A stretch of 5,447 nt of DNA from Fimbriimonadaceae bacterium (GTDB taxonomy: Bacteria; Armatimonadota; Fimbriimonadia; Fimbriimonadales; Fimbriimonadaceae), in NCBI GenBank assembly GCA_022842565.1, contig JALHPH010000136.1, positions 1 to 5,447 of the forward strand, written 5' to 3'. This document shows, in pieces, positions 1 through 5,447 of this stretch (its first letter is position 1; each line of letters starts with the position of its first letter). Made by a program: the position numbers and the translations under genes. The notes under the pieces are model-generated. The model saw nothing but the letters and a program-made list of their open reading frames with translations, was not told the origin of the DNA and did no database searches.

Positions 1-65
1 GCCGCGATGTCTTAGGTCGAGAGAAACACTGGGACGTGTATCATTGCATTCTCCAACGCACGTGA
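1..65 (+). CDS. C-terminal tail of an unidentified upstream gene (partial)
   Basis: In frame 3 the window opens with about 20 sense codons (residues RDVLGREKHWDVYHCILQRT) and stops at TGA 63-65. The composition is protein-like, rich in charged and aromatic residues. The stop overlaps a GTG codon at 62 to form GTGA, the same 4-bp junction style seen twice more in this window, which supports this being a real gene end. The tail is too short to name a family. The alternative is that frame 3 is merely open by chance, with an upstream gene ending at the TAG at 13-15 in frame 1 (residues AAMS). The function is unknown. Confidence 0.45.
   Translation, partial: RDVLGREKHWDVYHCILQRT
62..65 (+). promoter_or_regulatory. 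GTGA stop-start overlap, likely translational coupling
   Basis: GTG 62-64 (methyltransferase) and TGA 63-65 (upstream frame 3) share bases. No Shine-Dalgarno is visible upstream, so translation probably restarts after termination of the upstream gene. This is an inference that decides the start codon of the methyltransferase. Confidence 0.5.
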
Positions 66-802
66 GCAGTTTCGGCCCCATCGCACCCCATTACGACGAC
101 CTGATGACCCAGGTGCCCTATGAAACCTGGGCCGACTACTTGGAACTCCTCATCGTCCACCAGGAAGTAGCCCCCCAAACCCTGCTTGATGTGGCCTGCG
201 GCACTGGATCAGTCGCCGAAATCATGGCGCTTCGGGGTTACGAAGTCAGCGGATTCGATCTCAGCAGCGGGATGATCGAAAAGGCACGCCAGAAGACCCT
301 CGAACGAGAATCGCACATTGATTACTTCGTGGCGGACGCTTGCACCGTCGATCTCGGCAAGACATTCGACGCTGCCTATTCGTTCTTTGATAGCCTCAAC
401 TACATCACTTCGCTTGAGGGCCTTCGCGCGGCTTGCCAGCAGATCGGCAAGCACATTCGGCCCGGCGGACTACTCGTCTTTGATCTCAACACCGAAACCG
501 CATTCGAAGAAGAGATGTTTACCCAGCAAGACCGTAAGAAACGTACGAAGGTGCAGTACGACTGGAAGGGTGCCTATGACCGAACAACGCGGATCATTCG
601 AGTCGAGATGGACTTTTGGGTGAACGGTGAGTTGCTCCACGAAACTCATGTGCAGCGCGCGCACACCGATGATGAAGTGCGGGCGGCCCTTGTGGATGCT
701 GGTTTCGAACAGATTCAGTGCTTTGAAAGTTACACCCTCGACCGGCCCCGCGCAGCTTCGGATCGGGTGCATTACACCGCAATAAAGCGCAAAAGCCCAT
801 AA
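62..802 (+). CDS. YqeM-like class I SAM-dependent methyltransferase
   Basis: Predicted cytoplasmic methyltransferase of 246 residues with a Rossmann-type SAM fold; the methyl acceptor is unknown. Visible motifs (numbered from GTG 62) are the SAM-binding glycine loop LLDVACGTGS at 41-50, the acidic residue ending strand beta-2 (D66 in GFDLS), motif III with D92 in VADA, DSLNYI at 110-115, and RPGGLLVFDLNT at 133-144. The N-terminal pattern YDDLM-x-x-VPYETW and the DSLNY motif closely resemble Bacillus YqeM, from memory and not from an alignment. An in-frame TTG at 44 would add six residues. I prefer GTG 62 because it overlaps the upstream TGA and puts the protein start just before the family-typical FGPIAPHYDDLM. 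No good Shine-Dalgarno precedes either start. The stop lies 15 bp before def, so it is probably cotranscribed with def and fmt. The fold is near certain; the function is open. Confidence 0.9.
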   Translation: MSSFGPIAPHYDDLMTQVPYETWADYLELLIVHQEVAPQTLLDVACGTGSVAEIMALRGYEVSGFDLSSGMIEKARQKTLERESHIDYFVADACTVDLGKTFDAAYSFFDSLNYITSLEGLRAACQQIGKHIRPGGLLVFDLNTETAFEEEMFTQQDRKKRTKVQYDWKGAYDRTTRIIRVEMDFWVNGELLHETHVQRAHTDDEVRAALVDAGFEQIQCFESYTLDRPRAASDRVHYTAIKRKSP

Positions 803-817
803 TTACAAACAAGAACT

Positions 818-1351
818 ATGGAAGTCGTGGTCCCCGATGAATTCAAGCCGCTTTATGAAGTGAGCGCCTCGCGCCCTATCGTCAAGATTCCCGCAGAGGT
901 TCTGCGCAAGGTTGCCGAGCCGGTGACCAAGTTCGACCGACTCACGGAACGGCTCATCGATCAGATGAGCAAGGAGATGCAGCGAGCGAGCGGCATCGGC
1001 TTGGCCGCCCCCCAGCTCGGGCAGCTGAAACGAATCATCATCATTCATCCCGGCGAAGAACGGCCGCTGGCATTGGTGAATCCCGAAATAATTGAATCAG
1101 AGGGCACCCAACTCGGCCAAGAGGGCTGCTTGAGCATCCCGGGTTTGTATGGCGATGTCTTGCGCGCCGACCGGGTCGTGGTGCGCGCCCATGATGCCCG
1201 CGGGCGACTAATGGAATACGAGATGGCGGGATTGCCCTCGCGAGTCGTTCAACACGAGATTGATCACTTGGACGGCGTTCTCTTCATCGACAAGGTGGAC
1301 CCTGCAACGCTCCACTGGATGCATCCGGACGAAGCCAGCGAGACCGAATGA
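818..1351 (+). CDS. def: peptide deformylase
   Basis: Metalloenzyme that removes the N-formyl group from the initiator methionine of nascent proteins at the ribosome, before methionine aminopeptidase acts. All three family motifs are intact in the 177 residues: GIGLAAPQ at 59-66, EGCLS at 102-106 with metal ligand C104, and HEIDH at 146-150 with ligands H146 and H150 and catalytic E147. The family core begins at about residue 21 (IVKIPAEVLRKVAEPV), so the protein has a roughly 20-residue N-terminal extension compared with E. coli Def. An in-frame GTG at 860 would remove most of it, but ATG 818 is the only ATG start and fits the 15-bp spacing after the methyltransferase. The C-terminal tail after the core is short. 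The stop overlaps the fmt start by 4 bp (ATGA), the classic def-fmt pairing. Identification is secure; only the start is uncertain. Confidence 0.97.
   Translation: MEVVVPDEFKPLYEVSASRPIVKIPAEVLRKVAEPVTKFDRLTERLIDQMSKEMQRASGIGLAAPQLGQLKRIIIIHPGEERPLALVNPEIIESEGTQLGQEGCLSIPGLYGDVLRADRVVVRAHDARGRLMEYEMAGLPSRVVQHEIDHLDGVLFIDKVDPATLHWMHPDEASETE
1348..1351 (+). promoter_or_regulatory. def/fmt ATGA overlap, translational coupling
   Basis: The def stop TGA (1349-1351) lies within the fmt start ATG (1348-1350). Only a weak GAGA element lies a few bases upstream, so fmt translation is likely coupled to termination of def. This would keep deformylase and formyltransferase production linked. Confidence 0.7.
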
Positions 1352-2259
1352 GACTCGGCTACTTCGGAACCGCCGGTTTCGCAGTCCCTGCGCTGGAGGC
1401 ACTTGCCGACTCGGTCGTGCTGGTGGTCAGCCAACCCGACCGGCCCAGCGGCCGCGGGATGAAGCTGCGCCCTTCCGAAGTGAAAGCACGTGCGATGGAG
1501 CTTGGCCTGCCCGTGGAAACCCCGGAAAAAGCCCGCGACCCCGAGTTCATCGCCCGAATCAAAGAGCTGAATCTAGACGCGCTGGCGGTAGCGGCGTACG
1601 GCCAGATTCTCCCCGTTTCGCTCCTGGAGAGTGCTCGGCGCGGGGGCATCAATTTGCACGGTTCGCTGCTGCCGTTGCTGCGCGGCGCGGCCCCCATCCA
1701 GCGGTGCTTACTGGAGGGCCACACTCATACCGGCATCACGTTAATGCAGATGGATCGAGGCATGGACTCGGGTGACATCATCGCCATGGAATCCATCGAG
1801 ATCAACCCTGCCGAAACTGCCGGCGAGCTCACACCGCGGCTCGCGGCGCTGGCCGCCCAAATCGCGGCAGAGTGGATGCCGAGGATCACCGCCGGTGAAT
1901 ACCCCCGCCAACCGCAAGATCACGAAGCCGCAACGTATGCACCCAAGATCGAAAAGAGCGAGGCAGAAATCAAGTTTGACGAGCCCGCCTCGCTTGGCAT
2001 GCGGCGATATCAGGCGTTTACCCCCGCACCGGGGGCATGGGTAAACACAGCGCGCGGTTCGGTCAAGATCGGCGCTGCTCGGCTTGCCGAGGGCACGTGC
2101 TTCCCCGGAACAGTTATGGAATCGAAGGGCAAGCTCGTCGTGGCGCACTCCGAGGGAGCGCTGGAGTGGGTCACAATCCAGCCAGCGGGCCAGAAGTCGA
2201 TGTCCGGTGCCGATTACGCCAACGGGAACCGACTTCGCCCCGGCGATGTCCTGATTTAA
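1348..2259 (+). CDS. fmt: methionyl-tRNA formyltransferase
   Basis: Cytoplasmic enzyme that transfers a formyl group from 10-formyltetrahydrofolate to Met-tRNA(fMet), preparing it for bacterial initiation. At 303 residues it is close to the usual length of about 310. The N-terminal Rossmann domain starts MRLGYFGTAGFAVPALEAL. It carries the tRNA-binding loop QPDRPSGRGMKL at 29-40 and the signature NLHGSLLPLLRGAAPIQ at 102-118. The catalytic triad by comparison with E. coli Fmt (N106, H108, D144) is N102, H104 and D140, all present. The C-terminal domain, from about residue 204 on, is the OB-fold-like tRNA-binding part and includes the conserved TPAPGAW and a GQKSMSGADY segment. Its start overlaps def by 4 bp. 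The next gene follows after 16 bp on the same strand. Nothing suggests damage or transfer. Confidence 0.97.
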   Translation: MRLGYFGTAGFAVPALEALADSVVLVVSQPDRPSGRGMKLRPSEVKARAMELGLPVETPEKARDPEFIARIKELNLDALAVAAYGQILPVSLLESARRGGINLHGSLLPLLRGAAPIQRCLLEGHTHTGITLMQMDRGMDSGDIIAMESIEINPAETAGELTPRLAALAAQIAAEWMPRITAGEYPRQPQDHEAATYAPKIEKSEAEIKFDEPASLGMRRYQAFTPAPGAWVNTARGSVKIGAARLAEGTCFPGTVMESKGKLVVAHSEGALEWVTIQPAGQKSMSGADYANGNRLRPGDVLI

Positions 2260-2275
2260 GAAAGAATCTGAACTC

Positions 2276-3523
2276 ATGAACCAAAAGTTGCTTCTTCGTT
2301 TCGCCATCGGGCTGATGCTGCTGGCCGTGGTGGTGGCGGGCTTCCAATGGCTGCGCGGAATCGGTTACGACCCAGACGTGCTTCCCGGTGACAGCACTGG
2401 GATGATTGCGGCGCTGGAACTGACCGACGACGGCGCTCGCGCCGTCATCATCGGCCCGAACAAAGAAGTCACAGTGATCAAACCAGGGGCCACCAGCCGA
2501 GACCGACCGCCCGTTTGGCGCCCCGATGGCCAGCGACTTTTCTTCGCCAGCGACCGACAAGAGAACGTTTATCACGTCTATCGGTACCGACCCGGCAACG
2601 AAGAAGCGGAGAGACGTACGGTGGGCCGGCGCTCGCGCTCCACACCCATTTGGGGTTTCCAGGATCACCCGAAGGCGAACCAAACTGCCCTTATGCTCAG
2701 CAGCGGCATCGTCCTAGAATTCGACCCGAAGACTGGAACTACCACCCAAATTCTTCCGCCGCCGTCCGGCTCAGCCGTGGTGGGCGAAGAGGACGGCAAT
2801 GTGGACCAGTTCACCGGCATCTATCGCCAACTCGGAACCAGCTTCACGAAAGCTCTCTGGACCAACGACCGCTCGATCATCGTGGCCACCATGTCGCGCG
2901 AGGAGGGCGAGGTTCTGGTGGTTCAAGACCTAACGATGCGTGAAACGAACGGGCGCAAGCAACTGCCGCCGCCCCTTCCAGTCATGGCCGGCAACCGAAT
3001 CGAATTCGACGTAACGGTGAACGGTCAGGTCGCCGTCGCAGTGCAGGGCTTCAAGTGGCTTGACAACTCTGCGATCCCAGAAGAGTTCATCGAGGATAAT
3101 CGCGCGAAAGTGCCCTGGCAAAACGCGGTTTTCAGCTTCGACGCCACCGACGCCAACAGCCAGCCCAGCTTCTTTTTGACCACGATGGACGCCAGCCAAG
3201 ACACCCGAGCCGTGAAAATCTCGCCCAATGGCCAAGAAGTTCTGATCGTCGCCGGGCTTCTCAAGAACGAGCAGTTCACACCCTCGGGCCTCTTCAAAAC
3301 CGAGTTCCCGTTCCGGCCCGATGCACCGGTCGCGCCGATCTACGAGGGCGAGGTTTACGAACCCAGTTGGAGTTCGGACGGCAATCGGGTGATCTATGTG
3401 CGGCGCGAGGGTGCCGACCGAATGATCTTCGGCAACAATGGCACCGGGACCGACGAAGTCGCGCTCAGCCCAGCGGGCCGAAACTTCGCATCGCCCAGTT
3501 ACAGCCCGCAGTTCAGCAAATGA
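2276..3523 (+). CDS. membrane-anchored TolB/PD40-type beta-propeller protein
   Basis: Protein of 415 residues with unknown function. The N-terminus has positive residues K4 and R8 and then a hydrophobic stretch at about 9-23 (FAIGLMLLAVVVAGF). This is a signal anchor or uncleaved signal; there is no lipobox cysteine and no clear cleavage site, so the rest should lie in the periplasm. PD40/WD40-like blade motifs are visible: VWRPDGQRLFFASDR at 80-94, VKISPNGQEVLIVAG at 313-327 and PSWSSDGNRVIYVRREGADR at 363-382. A truncated blade start (ASPSYSP) sits at the extreme C-terminus and could pair with the N-terminal strands around 43-69 to close the propeller. The middle (about 150-300) is more divergent, with TolB-like spacing only inferred. 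No catalytic residues are recognisable, which suggests a binding or scaffold role. It follows fmt by 16 bp after an A-rich leader (AAGAAAGAA), so it is probably in the same operon. It is not a confident TolB ortholog: no TolB N-terminal domain is seen. Confidence 0.8.
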   Translation: MNQKLLLRFAIGLMLLAVVVAGFQWLRGIGYDPDVLPGDSTGMIAALELTDDGARAVIIGPNKEVTVIKPGATSRDRPPVWRPDGQRLFFASDRQENVYHVYRYRPGNEEAERRTVGRRSRSTPIWGFQDHPKANQTALMLSSGIVLEFDPKTGTTTQILPPPSGSAVVGEEDGNVDQFTGIYRQLGTSFTKALWTNDRSIIVATMSREEGEVLVVQDLTMRETNGRKQLPPPLPVMAGNRIEFDVTVNGQVAVAVQGFKWLDNSAIPEEFIEDNRAKVPWQNAVFSFDATDANSQPSFFLTTMDASQDTRAVKISPNGQEVLIVAGLLKNEQFTPSGLFKTEFPFRPDAPVAPIYEGEVYEPSWSSDGNRVIYVRREGADRMIFGNNGTGTDEVALSPAGRNFASPSYSPQFSK

Positions 3524-3524
3524 A

Positions 3525-3863
3525 TCAGCCCGGGGGCCAAGAAAGCGGCCGACCCGCCAGGAGATGCGCATGGAGGTGTGGAACCGATTGGCCCGCACCT
3601 TCGCCGTTGTTGATGACGACGCGGAAGTCGGTCACGCCGAGCTTGGCTGCTGTCTCCACTGCCGTTTGAAGCAACCGCTCGTGGCCATCGCCCCAGCTCG
3701 ATTCGCTCAGCTTTGGAATCGGCTCTCGCGTGCAGATCACCACGTGCGTGGGAGCCTGCGGCTCGATGTCCAGAAAGGCAACGCAGTGCTCGTTCTCGTG
3801 CACAATCGTCGCGGGAATTTCGCCTTGAATGAGGCGGGTGAAAAGGGTGGGGTGTTCGTTCAT
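3525..3863 (-). CDS. HinT-like HIT family nucleotide hydrolase
   Basis: Small cytoplasmic histidine-triad protein of 112 residues, probably a purine nucleoside phosphoramidate or adenylate hydrolase of the HINT branch; the physiological substrate is unknown. The triad QSVPHLHAHLL lies at 92-102. H98 is the expected nucleophile, with H96 and H100 as its partners. The segment LFTRLIQGEIPATIVHE at the N-terminus and LDIEPQAPTHVVI at 31-43 match E. coli HinT well. The zinc-type cysteines of some relatives (IFC) are absent, as in E. coli HinT. The reading frame is open back to 3905, but I choose ATG 3863 because it overlaps the mtaB stop (ATGA) and places the start just before the family core. It sits downstream of mtaB, probably in one transcript. 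Its stop is 1 nt from the stop of the convergent propeller gene. Confidence 0.95.
   Translation of the reverse strand: MNEHPTLFTRLIQGEIPATIVHENEHCVAFLDIEPQAPTHVVICTREPIPKLSESSWGDGHERLLQTAVETAAKLGVTDFRVVINNGEGAGQSVPHLHAHLLAGRPLSWPPG
3860..3863 (-). promoter_or_regulatory. mtaB/HIT ATGA overlap, translational coupling
   Basis: On the minus strand the HIT start ATG (3863-3861) shares bases with the mtaB stop TGA (3862-3860). A GAGAG about 11 nt upstream is a weak and rather distant ribosome site, so reinitiation after mtaB is likely. This overlap fixes the HIT start at 3863 in preference to the upstream alternative at 3905. Confidence 0.7.
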
Positions 3864-5176
3864 CGCAATTGAAACTCTCGTAAGGCGGGCCGATTGGGGA
3901 CCCATTCACCATAAAGGACGCCGTCCCGGAACTCTTCAAGACGGACGTTTTGAAGCGTACGGCAATGACTCGCAGGTCCCGAATAGCTCACCGAAAGATA
4001 GTTATCGGTGAGCCCAGTCAGCAGACCGTCTCGGGTCAGCTTCCCTTCCACCAAAACCCGCATTGTCCGACCGACGAAGCTCTGCTCGTGAGCAGCTCCG
4101 GTGGCCCGAGTGGCCTCCATGAGCTTCTGCCTTCGCGCAGCCTTTTCTTGCGGCGAAACCGGGTCGCCCCATTGGTCGGCGGCAGTGCCCCAACGCGGAC
4201 TAAAGGTGAAAACGTGAGCCGACAGGTACCGCGCTTGCCGGCAGACTTCCAGGCTACTCTCGAACCGCTCGTCGGTCTCGGTCGGGAAACCGACCATGAT
4301 GTCGGTCGTGATCGAAAGGTCTGGGATCTCCCGATAGAGCCGGGCACACAGGGCCAAATAATCGTCTTGGCTGTAGCGCCGATTCATGTCCTTCAGCACG
4401 CCCGAATCGCCCGATTGCAGCGGGATGTGGAAGTGCGGGACAACGGTTCCCCGCTTGGCCAGCTCAATGATCTTCTCGGAGACCTGGTGCATTTCAATGC
4501 TGCTGATCCGCAGCCGCGCGAGACCGCTTTGCTCGGCGAGTAGCGTCACCAAGCCATCAAAATCTGGCCCGTCGCTGCCCGAATCGGGGCCATACGCGCC
4601 AATGAGAACGCCTGTCAAGATCGCCTCGTGGTAGCCACGTTCGGCCATTTTCTGGGCCTCGCGAAGCACCTCGTGCCAGGGCCGACTGACCATGCCCGGG
4701 CGCGTGGACGGAATGCTGCAATAGCTGCACATTACGTTGCAGCCGTCTTGGACTTTCAGGGTCGCCCGGGTGCGACCCGTCGGCAGGCTCGCCGCCACCG
4801 GCGCATTCACCTGCGGCAGCATCGCCGGGAACTCCCGTCGGAAAAACCCCAGCGTTTCCAGTTTGGCGGGATTGGGAACCACAAGGTCCGCGCCCTCCAT
4901 CGGTTCGCCCTGATTCAGGGTCATCTGCGAAGCGCACCCCGTCACCACGACCTTGGCGTCCGGGTTGTGCCTCGTCGCCCGCCGGATGGTGTACCGGCTC
5001 TTGCGCTCGGCATCGCTGGTCACGCTGCAACTGTTGATCACGTATACGTCGGCAGCGCTCTCGAAAGGCACAATGGTGAAACCGGCCTCCTCGAAACTCT
5101 CAAGGATCCGCTGGGTTTCGTATTGGTTCACTTTGCACCCGAGGGTGGTGAACGCCGCGCGCGTCATGGGTGCCAT
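3860..5176 (-). CDS. mtaB: tRNA t6A37 methylthiotransferase MtaB
   Basis: Radical-SAM enzyme that converts N6-threonylcarbamoyladenosine at position 37 of ANN-decoding tRNAs to ms2t6A, which stabilises codon reading. The 438 residues show the family order. The N-terminal UPF0004 domain has cluster ligands C14, C50 and C81. The radical-SAM domain has CxxxCxxC at C146, C150 and C153, and conserved HFHIPLQSGDSGVLK (248-262) and DIMVGFPTETD (292-302). A TRAM tRNA-binding domain spans about 366-425. LGCKVNQYET at 12-21 is the signature that separates MtaB from MiaB and RimO. The region after the radical-SAM cysteines reads SIPSTRPGMVSR, and TGVLIGAYG replaces the more usual TGIHxGxYG; both look like lineage variants. 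The start may be ATG 5176 or ATG 5167 (M4, which fits the family N-terminus slightly better); neither has a good Shine-Dalgarno. It is first in a mtaB-HIT operon and divergent from lpxK. Confidence 0.95.
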   Translation of the reverse strand: MAPMTRAAFTTLGCKVNQYETQRILESFEEAGFTIVPFESAADVYVINSCSVTSDAERKSRYTIRRATRHNPDAKVVVTGCASQMTLNQGEPMEGADLVVPNPAKLETLGFFRREFPAMLPQVNAPVAASLPTGRTRATLKVQDGCNVMCSYCSIPSTRPGMVSRPWHEVLREAQKMAERGYHEAILTGVLIGAYGPDSGSDGPDFDGLVTLLAEQSGLARLRISSIEMHQVSEKIIELAKRGTVVPHFHIPLQSGDSGVLKDMNRRYSQDDYLALCARLYREIPDLSITTDIMVGFPTETDERFESSLEVCRQARYLSAHVFTFSPRWGTAADQWGDPVSPQEKAARRQKLMEATRATGAAHEQSFVGRTMRVLVEGKLTRDGLLTGLTDNYLSVSYSGPASHCRTLQNVRLEEFRDGVLYGEWVPNRPALREFQLR

Positions 5177-5238
5177 TTTACTTGCTGGCTAGCGCACGGC
5201 GAAGCCGGAACTCTCCAAAAAGCGCCACACTTACCGTC
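5177..5238. promoter_or_regulatory. divergent mtaB/lpxK intergenic region
   Basis: About 62 bp separate the mtaB start (minus strand) from the proposed lpxK start (plus strand). Both genes are first in their transcripts within this window, so their promoters should lie here or in the neighbouring 5' coding ends. I see no convincing -35/-10 pair on either strand, and no operator palindrome. The call rests on gene layout only. Confidence 0.35.
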
Positions 5239-5447
5239 TTGAATTGGGATCACTATCATCAGCACTTTGGTTTCCAAAACTTGCCGCTGCTGCCGCTGAG
5301 CGCACTGTACGCACTCGGTTGGTGGGGCTATGAAGCGATCTACAAGCTCGGCTTAAAGAAACCGGAAGAGCCGCACCGTCCGGTCGTTGTCGTCGGGAAC
5401 CTTTCGACCGGTGGAACTGGCAAAACGCCAACCGTCATTGCTATCGC
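5239..5447 (+). CDS. lpxK: tetraacyldisaccharide 4'-kinase LpxK (N-terminal part, cut by window end)
   Basis: Inner-membrane kinase that phosphorylates the 4' position of the lipid A disaccharide precursor in the Raetz pathway. Only the first 69 codons are present. From TTG 5239 the protein has a hydrophobic N-terminal membrane helix (NLPLLPLSALYALGWWGYEA, residues 14-33), a basic linker (YKLGLKK), and then VVVVGNLSTGGTGKTP with the Walker A loop GGTGKTP at 58-64. This order and spacing match E. coli LpxK, where LLPLS is at about 15-19 and the P-loop follows the VVVVGNL strand. No in-frame ATG exists upstream or in the N-terminal region. TTG 5239 gives the family-typical length. TTG 5182 or GTG 5170 would add residues lacking family character, and the latter overlaps mtaB. 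No good Shine-Dalgarno is visible. It indicates a bacterium that makes LPS-type outer membrane lipid. Confidence 0.88.
   Translation, partial: MNWDHYHQHFGFQNLPLLPLSALYALGWWGYEAIYKLGLKKPEEPHRPVVVVGNLSTGGTGKTPTVIAI

Noticed and set aside
2021..2035. CCCCC-GCACC-GGGGG hairpin in fmt as a regulatory element
   Set aside because: It encodes the conserved TPAPG motif of Fmt, has a short stem and no T-run; coding constraint explains it.
1741..2307. 188-codon open frame on the minus strand opposite fmt
   Set aside because: It is antisense to an intact fmt C-terminal domain; no motif and no plausible promoter or partner.
3473..3509. GCGGGC / GCCCGC inverted repeat near the convergent junction as a terminator
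   Set aside because: The loop is 25 nt, no T-run follows on either strand, and it lies within the last codons of the propeller gene.
2930..3598. 222-codon open frame on the minus strand opposite the propeller gene
   Set aside because: It is antisense to a gene with clear PD40 motifs and a proper signal anchor; the translation shows no family features and typical high-GC shadow composition.
3864..3905. Upstream 14-residue extension of the HIT gene
   Set aside because: It would overlap the coding end of mtaB by 46 bp, whereas ATG 3863 gives a 4-bp coupled overlap and the family-typical N-terminus.
4628..5242. 204-codon open frame on the plus strand opposite mtaB
   Set aside because: It is a shadow of mtaB, rich in R, H, P and A with no recognisable motif; it would also run through the lpxK start region in another frame.
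1..5447. Search for mobile elements, CRISPR repeats, tRNA/rRNA genes, toxin-antitoxin or defence genes
   Set aside because: No direct repeat arrays, transposase or integrase motifs, cloverleaf-like segments or defence domains were seen by eye; almost every base is covered by ordinary housekeeping genes.

Overview
The window is moderately GC-rich, densely packed bacterial chromosome. All recognised genes are housekeeping or envelope genes. It encodes YqeM-like and MtaB/HIT proteins of kinds common in Gram-positive lineages, plus the start of lpxK, a lipid A gene found only in bacteria with an LPS-type outer membrane. That mix suggests a deep-branching diderm. Armatimonadota (Fimbriimonas-like) is my tentative guess, from gene style and not from any database match.

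Left arm (1-3523, all + strand): the last codons of an unidentified upstream gene overlap by 4 bp a YqeM-like SAM methyltransferase. After it come peptide deformylase (def), methionyl-tRNA formyltransferase (fmt) and a membrane-anchored TolB/PD40-type beta-propeller protein. Spacings are -4, 15, -4 and 16 bp, so this is very probably one operon. Fmt formylates initiator Met-tRNA and Def removes the formyl group from new proteins, so the two enzymes open and close the formyl-methionine cycle. The methyltransferase and the propeller have no assigned substrate or partner.

Right arm (3525-5176, - strand): mtaB (tRNA t6A37 methylthiotransferase) is translationally coupled through an ATGA overlap to a HinT-like HIT nucleotide hydrolase. 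This mtaB-HIT order is also familiar from Clostridia-type genomes. The HIT gene converges on the propeller gene with a single base between the two stop codons and no recognisable terminator.

Right edge: lpxK (tetraacyldisaccharide 4'-kinase) starts divergently from mtaB, probably at a TTG codon at 5239, and runs off the window after its Walker A motif. The roughly 62 bp between the two starts must hold or flank the promoters, but no clear boxes are visible.

I found no mobile element, CRISPR array, RNA gene, phage gene or defence system, and nothing that looks like a new multigene system. The points worth a second look are modest: start-codon corrections, a variant MtaB radical-SAM region, an orphan propeller in the def-fmt operon, and a 1-nt convergent gene junction.
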